A stretch of 64,000 bases of DNA from assembly GCA_964371075.1 (NCBI GenBank), contig CAYJKN010000004.1, positions 324,117-388,116 on the forward strand, read 5' to 3'. This document shows positions 7,815-16,841 of this stretch, one piece after another. The stretch's first letter is position 1; the number at the start of each line of letters is the position of its first letter. The position numbers were made by a program, and so were the translations under genes. The DNA is from UTCHB3 sp964371075. GTDB lineage: Bacteria; Bacteroidota; Ignavibacteria; Ignavibacteriales; Ignavibacteriaceae. The notes under the pieces are model-generated. The model had not been told where the DNA came from. It saw only the letters and a program-made list of their open reading frames with translations, and did not search any database.

Positions 7815-8177
7815 ATGAGCGTTTTTGTGAATATTAGAGGGCTTAAATTGAAAATAAAACAACGGAAGGCCCTCGATGTTATACGACTTGCAGAATATGT
7901 TCGGAGGAACTCTGAATCGCAAGATCCGCCGAATCAGGTATTTCAATATGCAATGATAGTAAGTGACAGTCTTAAGCTGAACGCGAATGATCTACCATGG
8001 TGGCGAGTTATTACGAAGTGGCGCATAAAGAGAGCAGTGAAAATCCGAAATATTGCGGCATCCTTCTCACTTTCAGAACTTGCAGACATGACCAAAGAGG
8101 TTCTTATTGTAGAAGGGTTGTCAGAGACAGAGTTTGAAGCTCTTAAAAAAAAAGTGATGGAGATGGACGAGATGTAA
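7815..8177 (+). CDS. Tail assembly chaperone G
   Basis: A 120-residue helical protein beginning at ATG 7815, right after the tail tube stop; an in-frame start at 7728 inside the tail tube gene is rejected. It occupies the lambda gpG position between tail tube and tape measure. Its 3' end carries nine consecutive adenines (8145-8153) read as Lys-Lys-Lys shortly before the stop, a typical slip site. In zero frame the protein ends MEMDEM. Function is assigned by gene position and by the frameshift arrangement rather than by sequence motif. Confidence 0.7.
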   Translation: MSVFVNIRGLKLKIKQRKALDVIRLAEYVRRNSESQDPPNQVFQYAMIVSDSLKLNANDLPWWRVITKWRIKRAVKIRNIAASFSLSELADMTKEVLIVEGLSETEFEALKKKVMEMDEM

Positions 8178-8398
8178 CCGATTATGAGCTGTGTGTATCC
8201 ATCGTAATGAGTTTCTTCCACATAGAAGAAGACAAAACATTGGATATGGATATCAGCTCGTTTAGGAAACGAGTTTCAGACGCAATACAATTGGGTTCCT
8301 TTCAGGCGGGTGGCGGGCTTGAGCTTATGGATAAGGACTTAAAAATTCAGATGGAATATGAGGAGATGAAAAGGATTTGGACAAAGGAGAATCAATAG
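7815..8398 (+). CDS. Tail assembly chaperone G-T, produced by -1 frameshift
   Basis: If ribosomes slip back one base on A AAA AAA (8147-8153), reading continues without a stop from AGT (8153-8155) through SDGDGRDVTDYELC into the frame that ends at 8398, giving a fusion of about 194 residues. The zero frame (position 7815, frame 0) and the T frame (8207, frame 2) differ by exactly -1. The T part alone could start at ATG 8207 (63 residues), but the -1 frame is open all the way back to the slip site. This matches the conserved lambda-type G/G-T strategy. A possible GATGGA (8156-8161) with TCCATC (8198-8203) stem could stimulate slipping. Confidence 0.75.
8145..8153 (+). promoter_or_regulatory. 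Slippery A9 run for programmed -1 frameshift
   Basis: Nine adenines preceded by CTT and followed by GTG. In the zero frame the heptamer A_AAA_AAA satisfies the X_XXY_YYZ rule. It is located 8 codons before the zero-frame stop, as in many siphophage G/T gene pairs. Confidence 0.75.
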
Positions 8399-10914
8399 GT
8401 TCGCTTTATGTTGAAATAAAAGCGCAAAACGAGATAACGAAGGAGCTGAACAAAATTCAGCGTGACGCAGTGAAAGGAGCTGATTCAATTGAGGATCAGT
8501 TCAGGTCATTGCGTTTGTCTATTCGTACCGATCTGATGAAGAAAAGCATGAGCACAATCAGAGATGATCATGGAAAGCTTAAAAAAGAACTTGAAAAACT
8601 GATCAAACTTGATGCTAACTATGAGGATCTTGAGAAAGTTCAAACCGAATTGGAAGAGTCTGAGCAAGCCCTTAAAAAATTCACCCGGGAAACTCATAAA
8701 GCTGAGAAGGAAATCGACGAAGGGTTTATTTCAAAAGCTAAATCTAAATTCGGGTCCTTAGGAACTTTCATAACATCGATGTTTGCCGGGCTCGCGATTG
8801 GGGCGTTTTTCAAAAGTTCTGTGGAAGCATTTTTTGAGAGTGAAAAAGCCGCTGCAAGTTTGGAACAGCAATTAGGATATACTTCTGATGCTTTAAATGA
8901 GTATGCCGCGGCTGTTCAAAAGACAACTGTTTACGAAGATGATCTTGTAATTGGAGCGATGACCCGTATAGCTGCTTTCACCAAAGATGAGGGACAGATC
9001 AAAGCGCTTACAGCCGCATCACTGGACCTTGCGGCGGCAAAAGGCATGGATCTTACTTCAGCTGCTGACATGGTTGCAAAATCATTTGGAAGTGAAACTA
9101 ATGCTTTGGCAAGAAGTGGGATAGAGGTTGAAGGGGTCGCAGGAAGTACAGAGCGATTGATCATGGTCACAGAAGGCATTTCGCGACTATACGGAGGACA
9201 AGCCGCCGCACAGGCAAATACCTACGGTGGAAAGCTCGAAATTCTTAAGAACAAGTTTGGTGACTTAAAAGAAGAAATTGGGTCGAAATTGGCTCCGGCC
9301 CTCGGAGCGCTTTCAACATATTTTGGCAAATCTACCGATCAAATGAAAAATGCGGGGAAGTCAGGCAACACTCTTAAAGATACTTTTAATGCAATAGCGA
9401 TTGTGGGAGTATCACTATTTACCTCACTAAAAATTGTATGGATTGGTCTAACCACATTAATTGGAGGCGTAATAGGATTTGCCAACCTTGGTATTACTGC
9501 AATATCAACTCCTTTTAAGATGTTCATCAATTTGATGAAATCAGTTTCCGACCTTGGCCCCAGTGTCATGGCTATTATAAAAGGTGATTGGGCAAATGTA
9601 AATTATGGTGCTATTGCTTCCGCTGCAAAAAACGCTGTTGTCGAACCGGTAAAAGATTTAACCTTTGCGTTTGACAGAATGATTGCTATTGGAAAAAGAG
9701 GATGGGGACAGATAAAAGATGAAGTTGAATTAGCAAAGTCATTTGGTAGCCAGTTGAAATATGAAGATTTTTTAGCAAGTCGTGAGAATAATGAAGGAGG
9801 GTCCAAGGGAATAACGGCTTCAGACGAAAAAGTTAAAGAAGCAAAAGAGGCCAATGATGAGACGCTAAGAAATTTAGAAGAATATTATGCCAAACATAAG
9901 TGGCAAGACAAAGATTATCAGAAATTCCGCGAAGCTCAGATAGATGAAGAGATAAAAAAATTCATAGCTGCTAAGGGGAAAGAGTTTGATGCGGAAAAAT
10001 ATAGAATAGAAGAAATAAAGAAGCTTTACCAAGAACAGAACGATTGGGAACAGTCTCAAACGAATCCCCTTTTTGAGATGCTTGAAAAAATTGAAGCAAA
10101 AGCAGGGAAAGTAAAAGGGACTTTACGCCAACTATTCACCCGGGTTCGAGAGATGGATAAAGGTTACGGAACACCTGAAGGTGAAATGTTTGAAGTTACT
10201 GGTAAACCCAGAGGATTAACCAAAGATGGCCTATTAACTTCGGTTAAGGAGTCAAAAGTTACAGGTACAGAATATTTTGATGATTTTGATGCACTGAAGG
10301 CTGTTGATAAATTTACTGAAGGTACAATTCAGGGTCAATTAGCTTGGGATGCCTTGGGCGATGCTGTTTCTGGCACATTGCAATTAATTCGAATAAGATT
10401 AGCTGATGATGCAAGTGAGATGGAGCAGATCTGGGCCGGAATGATAAACGGTATGATGGCAAAACTTTCTGATCTCCTTGCACAATGGTTTCTTCTAAAT
10501 ACACTTGCGGCTTTTATCCCGGGTGCGGGTTTTGGTTCAATAGGATTTAAGACACTTTTAGGTATTCCCGAAGCGGCTACAGGCGGTAATTTTTTAGGCA
10601 CAAATAATGGTGTGTTGAAAATGGCAATGGGCGGCGACTTTATAGTTCCACAGGGATTTGCGAATGATTCATATCCAATGCTCGTGCAATCAGGCGAGCG
10701 TGTGAAAGTTACGCCAAGCGGAAGTGTTGGCGAAGATGTCAGACTATTGGCGGAAATCAAGAACGCTATTGTAGCAAACACTTTGGATAGAAGAATGCTC
10801 GGGACCCGACCGGCAGTTTTCCAACCCAAAATATATCTAGGCGACAGGGAGCTTACGAAACAAGTAAAAAGAACAGATCAGAAATTAGCCCGTGAAGGGT
10901 TTAAAAAGGAGTAG
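8377..10914 (+). CDS. Phage tail tape measure protein
   Basis: An 845-residue protein, the second longest in the phage block, located after the G/T chaperones. The N-terminal 120 residues are strongly helical and charged. Hydrophobic helices occur near residues 130-145 (FITSMFAGLAIGAFF) and 345-385 (IAIVGVSLFTSLKIVWIGL, LIGGVIGFANLGI). A second charged helical region spans about 480-600, and the C-terminus is basic. This is the usual composition of tape measure proteins, which set tail length and enter the host envelope. The start is uncertain: TTG 8377 is the only common start codon upstream of the conserved IGSLYVEIKAQ, but a good AGGAG (8385-8389) lies inside it. Confidence 0.8.
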   Translation: MDKGESIGSLYVEIKAQNEITKELNKIQRDAVKGADSIEDQFRSLRLSIRTDLMKKSMSTIRDDHGKLKKELEKLIKLDANYEDLEKVQTELEESEQALKKFTRETHKAEKEIDEGFISKAKSKFGSLGTFITSMFAGLAIGAFFKSSVEAFFESEKAAASLEQQLGYTSDALNEYAAAVQKTTVYEDDLVIGAMTRIAAFTKDEGQIKALTAASLDLAAAKGMDLTSAADMVAKSFGSETNALARSGIEVEGVAGSTERLIMVTEGISRLYGGQAAAQANTYGGKLEILKNKFGDLKEEIGSKLAPALGALSTYFGKSTDQMKNAGKSGNTLKDTFNAIAIVGVSLFTSLKIVWIGLTTLIGGVIGFANLGITAISTPFKMFINLMKSVSDLGPSVMAIIKGDWANVNYGAIASAAKNAVVEPVKDLTFAFDRMIAIGKRGWGQIKDEVELAKSFGSQLKYEDFLASRENNEGGSKGITASDEKVKEAKEANDETLRNLEEYYAKHKWQDKDYQKFREAQIDEEIKKFIAAKGKEFDAEKYRIEEIKKLYQEQNDWEQSQTNPLFEMLEKIEAKAGKVKGTLRQLFTRVREMDKGYGTPEGEMFEVTGKPRGLTKDGLLTSVKESKVTGTEYFDDFDALKAVDKFTEGTIQGQLAWDALGDAVSGTLQLIRIRLADDASEMEQIWAGMINGMMAKLSDLLAQWFLLNTLAAFIPGAGFGSIGFKTLLGIPEAATGGNFLGTNNGVLKMAMGGDFIVPQGFANDSYPMLVQSGERVKVTPSGSVGEDVRLLAEIKNAIVANTLDRRMLGTRPAVFQPKIYLGDRELTKQVKRTDQKLAREGFKKE

Positions 10915-10919
10915 AAGAC

Positions 10920-11204
10920 ATGGCATACGAGAACAAACAGTGGATAAGCGTAGATACGGAAGTTATCCTTCCCGATTATTGTGATTTTATAGTAGTGATG
11001 CGAGACAACACAAAGTTTTATTCACTTACTGTTGAGACGAACTATTTAACACTGCATCAAGGTGAATCTTCAGGCCGTCTTCACGATACGGATACCGCGA
11101 AATGTGAAGCATTCATGAAGGGTGATGTCCTTCCTATTCAGGCAACGAAGATCCGTCTTCACACCGGTGGAGCTGTAATTGCGGTAAAAGGTAACATGCC
11201 ATGA
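10920..11204 (+). CDS. Small phage tail-region protein, unknown function
   Basis: A 94-residue protein, predicted mostly beta strand, beginning after a good AAGGAG ribosome site. No family was recognised. Its position between tape measure and the large adhesin suggests a distal-tail or tail-tip accessory part. The stop codon overlaps the start of the next gene (ATGA), indicating coordinated translation with the adhesin. Confidence 0.55.
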   Translation: MAYENKQWISVDTEVILPDYCDFIVVMRDNTKFYSLTVETNYLTLHQGESSGRLHDTDTAKCEAFMKGDVLPIQATKIRLHTGGAVIAVKGNMP

Positions 11205-14200
11205 GGTTTGGATTTGGGTATGGTTTGGAAGCTGTTAAAACCGGCTTAAGATTATTCTTAACGCAAATCCAAGGGTATATGGCTGATTTCGACAAAAACC
11301 GGGGAGATTCGGTGTTTTATGACAATTATAACCGGATAATGGAGATAAACAATCTCCAAGAAGGACTTGTCCAAACCCAATATCATGGACTGAAAGCGAG
11401 CGTTTTGGATGGCAGTAGTCAGTATTGGCAACTTGCTTTGCCTAATGATAGAGCTGTATTTGACTTAACAGCGTTATCACATGGTAGTACAAGTTTACCG
11501 ACTGGATGGACTAAGCAAGCTCCTGCAACAACAACAGTAAGAACAGATGTGATGGGTTCGGCAAAGTGTGTGGAAGTACTATTTGGAAGTAACGCCGGTA
11601 TTTATCAAGCAGGAATATTAACAATTGGTAAAAAATATAAAGTATCATTTAGGTACAAAGCAAATTACTTTTTCAGAATTGGAAGCTTAACGGCAGCTTA
11701 TCGGCAGCCAAGTGCGACCGCCGAATGGAATAGTATTACATTTGTTTTTACGGCAGACAGTACAGATTTTTATATTCGAGGAGAAGGTGCTTATTATGCT
11801 TGGATTGAATCTCTTACCATAAAAGAGGATCAAGGACTTGATGCGAATGAGGATAAAGAGCGAATTTTACACAGTAAAAACGCAGAATCTGAAAGGACTT
11901 TGGGAGCGGAACTTTCGAGTGGTACAGTAACAATCGGAAAGAGGTATGTTGTAACCTTGGGTACTGTTGAGGGCAACGTTTTGGGAGCAGAGTTTCTCGC
12001 AACTACAAACGCAACAACCCTTGATAGTAATAACAAGGTTAAGGAAATCCCCAACCTTTTCACAAATGGTAATCTCGCGGATGGAACCAATTGGTTAAGA
12101 GAAGAGCCGGCAACGCAAACTTTTGCCGATGGTGTTTGTCATTTTGTTAATACAACTCTTAATTACAGCATTTACGCAGATGCCGTTAATCGCAAATTAA
12201 TAAACGGTAGAAGATACAGACTTTCTTTACAAATATTAAATTATGTATCTGGTGGATTAAGAACAGGGGGTACAGGTGTACCAGTTTCTCCCGGGTTTAC
12301 TGCTAATGGAGTACATACTTTTGATTTTACCTATACCGGTAGTAATGGTGCTTTGTATATTTCAGCATTTGCAGCTGGCACAACTCTTGACTTTGATAAT
12401 ATTCATTGTTATGAAATTCCCGAATGGACACCTTCTCAATTAACAGCAGGTAACAATCACTATTGCGATATATCAACTCTCGATAAAGCCGCCGGAACCC
12501 AATCTCAAAGGATAGTTGCAAGTGGAGCAGGTCGAAGCGCAGAGCTTTTAGCAAATGGTACTTTTACAGATGCAACTGGTTGGGGGCTTGAAGTTGGTAC
12601 ACCCACATGGACAATTTCAGGTGGAACATTAAATGGAAATGGTGTATCAGGGGCTAAAGCTGCTTATAATACTACATTAACTGGACTTTCATCAGGTGAT
12701 ACGGTTGAAGTTACTGGGACTATAACAAACAGAACAGTTGGGTATTTTAATATTAAAGTTGGGTATGGAGTAGGTGGAACGGTTCAACAAGTCAGTGCTA
12801 ATGGTGGATTTGTAGCAAGAGTAGTAGTAGGAGCAAGTGGTACAACTATCATATATTTTGATGGGTATGGATTTGATGGTTCAATAGATAATGTGTCAGT
12901 TAAAAAATATTTCGGTGAAATCACCCTCCCCACAGCAAATATCGAACCCCTTGTAGCCGGTAAGAAATATACCCTTGAAGGGAAAGCCCGGCTTGATCCG
13001 GCGAGTTTGGTGTATGGGAGTGATTTATTTACTTCAATATCTCATAGTGCTACATATGCCTATGAAACGCTTACAGTAAGTGGGAATGATATTATATCTG
13101 CGATAAATACAACCGGATTTGCAGATGCGTATATCAATATTGGGAATGTCACAGCAAATGAAATAGTAAAAGTTACATTTAATTTGACATTAAATAGTGG
13201 TACTGCGCCGAGAGTATTACTTATGCAAACCGGTGAATTACTTGCAGGAACTAATAGTGATACAGTAATACCTGTTATTGGGGCAAATACATTGTATTTT
13301 AGAGTGGTCAGCACTCAGTCACCAAATTATTTGGTAATTAGAGAGCCAGTAGGAACAGCAACTAATTTTTCAATTAGTGATATTGTGATTACCAAGTCAA
13401 CTACCATTGCTGCAACGATCACCCACCAAATCGGAACTAAGAGCGTCAATGCAGGTGGACTCAGTATTGTACCCGGCAGTTTTACAAAATTCGTTATGAA
13501 CTTCGAGGCAACAGCTTCTGAAGTATACGCAGACTGGAAATCGTATCTCTCGGGAGTGGGAGCAGTTTTTGTTGATGGACTTTCGCTGACACAATCTTTT
13601 GATGGCGTAGCAATTTTTAAGGCTAAAGATGTTCTTGAAACATCATTTGGTGGATTGCTTGGGGTTGGTGGTTTACCTCCTAATAATGTTGGAATGGGTG
13701 CTAATATTCATAGTGGAAATTTTAGACCTGCAATTACAGATAATACAAATGTTACTATTGAAAATTCAACTGGTACAGATATTGGAAACAATTTTAACGT
13801 ACTAACATCTGTTTTAGATAGGACTGGTAACTTATCAAAGTATATCAATGGCACAGTGTTAGGCAGTGGACAGTCAATTACTTCGATTGGCAAAGTTATT
13901 AAAAATGGTGCTACACATATTGGTTCATTATTAGGAAGTAGTTATAAGTTTGGTGGATTAATTTCAACTGTACAAATAATCCGATTCGACAATATTTCCA
14001 AAACGAATTTCAATCCTAACACATACCAACCCGGGGACGCAATAACCGACAACGGAGGCGGAGTCCCGGAAGTAGTGTTATGGCAAGATTGGACAAATAT
14101 CATAGGCGCTATTGCAATGGACAAATATCGTCCTGAGACAACCCGGAGGAATGATCTTACTGCTTATGGTTCACCCCTTGCAAGCACCAACATAGTAACA

Positions 14201-14689
14201 GTAAAAGACTTCTCCCCTCAAACGAAAAAACTTCGTCAAAGTTCAATATCGTTACAGCCGACCTTTAATTCAGTAAGTGGATTTGTGTTTAATGGGACCA
14301 ATAATATACTCATAGCATCTCAAAACTTTGGTGATACAAAAACTATTATCCTGAAGATTAAAGTTGACACCCTAGAGTCGGAACAAGATCTATTGCAGTT
14401 AAACGATAGCACAGTACTTACACTGAATACAGACGGTTCAATAACCGCAACAGGTTTTTTTGAAGAAACGATTAAAATCCAGACAACTTTATTAGCAGAT
14501 GCACTCGTAACAACAGATCAAGAATATCTTGTTTGTGTAAAGAGCGGGGGAGGCATCTCCACCGACTCATTCAAGTTAGGTGGTAGTAGTACCTATCTTA
14601 AAGGTAATATTAAAAAGGTGACTTTATTCTCGACAGAATTAGACGATGCCACTATTCAGAAAATTTTCAAATCCATAAGGAGTATTTAA
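11201..14689 (+). CDS. Large phage tail-tip adhesin with repeated CBM-like domains
   Basis: A 1162-residue protein, the longest in the phage block. After about 90 residues it is built of several jelly-roll, carbohydrate-binding-like modules that each begin with an N-G-x-F/L...W phrase and end with D-N-I/V, for example LFTNGNLADGTNW to TLDFDNIHCYE and ELLANGTFTDATGW to FDGSIDNVSVK. The last 230 residues resemble a LamG/concanavalin-type domain (FNGTNNILIASQNFGDTKTI ... DATIQKIFKSI). Such proteins bind surface glycans of the host. Internal modules are diverged, suggesting old duplication. Receptor-binding function is inferred from the domains and from location among tail-tip genes. Confidence 0.65.
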   Translation: MRFGFGYGLEAVKTGLRLFLTQIQGYMADFDKNRGDSVFYDNYNRIMEINNLQEGLVQTQYHGLKASVLDGSSQYWQLALPNDRAVFDLTALSHGSTSLPTGWTKQAPATTTVRTDVMGSAKCVEVLFGSNAGIYQAGILTIGKKYKVSFRYKANYFFRIGSLTAAYRQPSATAEWNSITFVFTADSTDFYIRGEGAYYAWIESLTIKEDQGLDANEDKERILHSKNAESERTLGAELSSGTVTIGKRYVVTLGTVEGNVLGAEFLATTNATTLDSNNKVKEIPNLFTNGNLADGTNWLREEPATQTFADGVCHFVNTTLNYSIYADAVNRKLINGRRYRLSLQILNYVSGGLRTGGTGVPVSPGFTANGVHTFDFTYTGSNGALYISAFAAGTTLDFDNIHCYEIPEWTPSQLTAGNNHYCDISTLDKAAGTQSQRIVASGAGRSAELLANGTFTDATGWGLEVGTPTWTISGGTLNGNGVSGAKAAYNTTLTGLSSGDTVEVTGTITNRTVGYFNIKVGYGVGGTVQQVSANGGFVARVVVGASGTTIIYFDGYGFDGSIDNVSVKKYFGEITLPTANIEPLVAGKKYTLEGKARLDPASLVYGSDLFTSISHSATYAYETLTVSGNDIISAINTTGFADAYINIGNVTANEIVKVTFNLTLNSGTAPRVLLMQTGELLAGTNSDTVIPVIGANTLYFRVVSTQSPNYLVIREPVGTATNFSISDIVITKSTTIAATITHQIGTKSVNAGGLSIVPGSFTKFVMNFEATASEVYADWKSYLSGVGAVFVDGLSLTQSFDGVAIFKAKDVLETSFGGLLGVGGLPPNNVGMGANIHSGNFRPAITDNTNVTIENSTGTDIGNNFNVLTSVLDRTGNLSKYINGTVLGSGQSITSIGKVIKNGATHIGSLLGSSYKFGGLISTVQIIRFDNISKTNFNPNTYQPGDAITDNGGGVPEVVLWQDWTNIIGAIAMDKYRPETTRRNDLTAYGSPLASTNIVTVKDFSPQTKKLRQSSISLQPTFNSVSGFVFNGTNNILIASQNFGDTKTIILKIKVDTLESEQDLLQLNDSTVLTLNTDGSITATGFFEETIKIQTTLLADALVTTDQEYLVCVKSGGGISTDSFKLGGSSTYLKGNIKKVTLFSTELDDATIQKIFKSIRSI

Positions 14690-14690
14690 C

Positions 14691-14981
14691 ATGGAAGAGC
14701 AGAATAATATTTTCATGATCGAGCCGGTCGATTACCAGCAGCTTGGGACCATTGTCGATCAAGCGGTAAAAATCAAAATTGAACCTTTCGATATTCACCT
14801 AAATTCTCATTGTATGTTAAGAGTGACTTTCTACAATCAGTACAACATTGTTCTCATCACAAGAGAATTTGAAGTCTCTCCTGAAGAATATGCACTGTGG
14901 AATGAGGATTCCTATCTTATTGAACTCGCATGTACAAAGACAGGAGCGACACTGGCAACTGTTCCTGATCCAGAGGTATAG
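14691..14981 (+). CDS. Small phage tail-region protein, unknown function
   Basis: A 96-residue acidic protein with alternating hydrophobic strands (HCMLRVTFYNQYNIVLITREF) and no recognised family. It starts 1 nt after the adhesin stop and its own stop directly abuts the next start codon, so it is translated as part of the tail-tip gene string. It may be a small tail-tip or adhesin-folding protein; the sequence does not decide. Confidence 0.5.
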   Translation: MEEQNNIFMIEPVDYQQLGTIVDQAVKIKIEPFDIHLNSHCMLRVTFYNQYNIVLITREFEVSPEEYALWNEDSYLIELACTKTGATLATVPDPEV

Positions 14982-16385
14982 TTGATCACCATTCTCATCA
15001 ACTCCGTTGATTTTTCAAACCATGTTGTTAAGTGTGATAAAATCCCTGTTTGTGTTAGGAACAGGGATTTTTCGCCTATTGCAGAGGGATTCGGTTTTTC
15101 GTTAGGGTGGAATATTTCAGAAGTTCCTGAGGTGGGTGATGTTGTAATTGTCAAGTATAATACCACTAAAATATATCATGGTTGCTTGTTAAATGTTTCC
15201 ACTAATTGGAACGAGAGAACTTACGACTGTGAAGTCGAAAACTCTCTATTTATGCTCCGCAATGTACTGATTGAATCGGTTAAGCTTCGGAAACTGATTG
15301 TCCAAACGAATGATTTTGATTCAGGTACCGCATATACCATAAGTGAAGGTCTCTTTATGGCAACTGATCACGGATTAGTGACAGACCAACCGATCCTTTT
15401 TATGACCGATGGGACACTTCCCGCACCTCTTCGAGACGACCGTTATTACTATGTTTTTTATGAGAGCTCTGACAGCTTTAGGGTCCGTTTGAAACCTGAC
15501 GATCTTGGCTATGTTGATCTAACTACATCCGGGACAGGTACTAATAAGTTTATTCTCCCTGACCTGAATTTGTACAAAGAGATCGATAATGAGGATTGCC
15601 CAAATGCCAACATTGCATGGGTACTTAAAATGATCTTCATTGCGGCTGGTTTGAAGCTCGATACCACAGCTGTTGATGAGTTGGTTTTGTTTAGCATAAG
15701 TGTGGATAGTGTTGGTACTGAATATAAGTTCAAGGACATTAAAATCGACTTGAATATGCTCTTCGCAATCAATCAGGATTTCGCTTTCAACAACACAAAA
15801 ATTGACGATGCTGACGGATATACCTACTTCAAAAACAAACTGAATTGCATGGAATTTCTTCTGTTTGTTTGCAGTATGTTCGGATTTACCGTACAATTTT
15901 ACACTGAAACAGGTGGTATAACCTTTAAACTTTTGGCTCCAACAGCTTACACTTATTCAGTCGCCGCCAATGATAAATTTGGATATTCCATTGAGACACT
16001 CTCGGACGAGATAATTTCTGGCTACTCTGCTGTGCTTCGATACAATACTGACCGAACCACTTACCAAAATACAGTTGAAACAGATATAACTGATGTGCTA
16101 ATTGTTTCGGTTGGCAATGCTGATGAGGAAATACAATGGTACAATAATTTTATTCCGCTTCTCAAGGATAAAAGAGCCGGTGCCTTGACTGGAAATGTTT
16201 TAGATCTGGCTACATATCCCTATCCACACACTTCAGCACTTTACTTCAAAACAAGGTGGCTGGCTTATGAGCATCTACGAGAAACGGTTGTAACAAACGT
16301 TCTTTTATCAAATCCATTTGTAGTTGAAAACTACATCGATGCTGAGAAGCTGACAAGCGAAATCGTACAGGAGAACATTATATGA
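14982..16385 (+). CDS. Phage tail-tip structural protein
   Basis: A 467-residue protein that starts with TTG directly after the upstream stop, supported by AGAGG about 5 nt before it. Residues 105-185 carry a small module seen in many phage tail proteins, with ATDHGLVTDQPILFM, then LPAPLRDDRYYYVFY, FRVRLKP and a closing TSGTGTNKF. The regions around it look like a tail hub or baseplate-type beta structure. The C-terminus overlaps the next gene by 4 nt. A hub or Tal-like function is inferred from order and size; no enzymatic motif was seen. Confidence 0.5.
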   Translation: MITILINSVDFSNHVVKCDKIPVCVRNRDFSPIAEGFGFSLGWNISEVPEVGDVVIVKYNTTKIYHGCLLNVSTNWNERTYDCEVENSLFMLRNVLIESVKLRKLIVQTNDFDSGTAYTISEGLFMATDHGLVTDQPILFMTDGTLPAPLRDDRYYYVFYESSDSFRVRLKPDDLGYVDLTTSGTGTNKFILPDLNLYKEIDNEDCPNANIAWVLKMIFIAAGLKLDTTAVDELVLFSISVDSVGTEYKFKDIKIDLNMLFAINQDFAFNNTKIDDADGYTYFKNKLNCMEFLLFVCSMFGFTVQFYTETGGITFKLLAPTAYTYSVAANDKFGYSIETLSDEIISGYSAVLRYNTDRTTYQNTVETDITDVLIVSVGNADEEIQWYNNFIPLLKDKRAGALTGNVLDLATYPYPHTSALYFKTRWLAYEHLRETVVTNVLLSNPFVVENYIDAEKLTSEIVQENII

Positions 16386-16840
16386 TTTTTGGAATATCGA
16401 AACCCAAGTTTGTTTTTAGTAGCACAGATTATCTTCTCGACTACACAGTGCTCTCCCCCAATTACTCTATTCCCCAGAGTGAAGAACAAGTTTCTATTTT
16501 GACTGGGCACAGGGAATTGGTAGAAAAGGGCGATTATGCTGAGTTTACAGTCCTGGTACATCTTCACAAATACTCGGATCCTCGTGCAAAGTTTGAAGAG
16601 CTTTACCCGGCTTATAGACAGACTGTTAAGTTTTATCCCCATCGTGATGGAACTGCTTTACAAGATATTAATGGTGATGATGCTTTATTCATGATAACAG
16701 AGATGAAACCCGGCTACCTTTCTAACCTGGTTAACTTTGATATTCTCACAATCACATTTAAGTCAAAAGACTATGTCGACCTTTCAGATCAGGTGGTTTA
16801 TCCTCCAGATACTTCAGTAATTATTATGGCACAGGTGTAA
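16382..16840 (+). CDS. Phage tail-region protein, unknown function
   Basis: A 152-residue protein with mixed strands and helices and no recognised family. Notable stretches are ILTGHRELVEKGDYAEFTVL, an aromatic-rich centre (YSDPRAKFEELYPAYRQTVKFYPHRDG) and LVNFDILTITFKSKDY. It overlaps the upstream tail-tip gene by 4 nt and precedes the fibre gene by 1 nt. A baseplate or fibre-attachment role is possible from this position, but no motif supports a particular function. Confidence 0.5.
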   Translation: MIFGISKPKFVFSSTDYLLDYTVLSPNYSIPQSEEQVSILTGHRELVEKGDYAEFTVLVHLHKYSDPRAKFEELYPAYRQTVKFYPHRDGTALQDINGDDALFMITEMKPGYLSNLVNFDILTITFKSKDYVDLSDQVVYPPDTSVIIMAQV

Positions 16841-16841
16841 A

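Noticed and set aside
10335..10829. 164-codon antisense ORF inside the tape measure gene
   Set aside because: It lies wholly within a strongly supported gene, in a shadow frame, with unlikely composition and no upstream signals.
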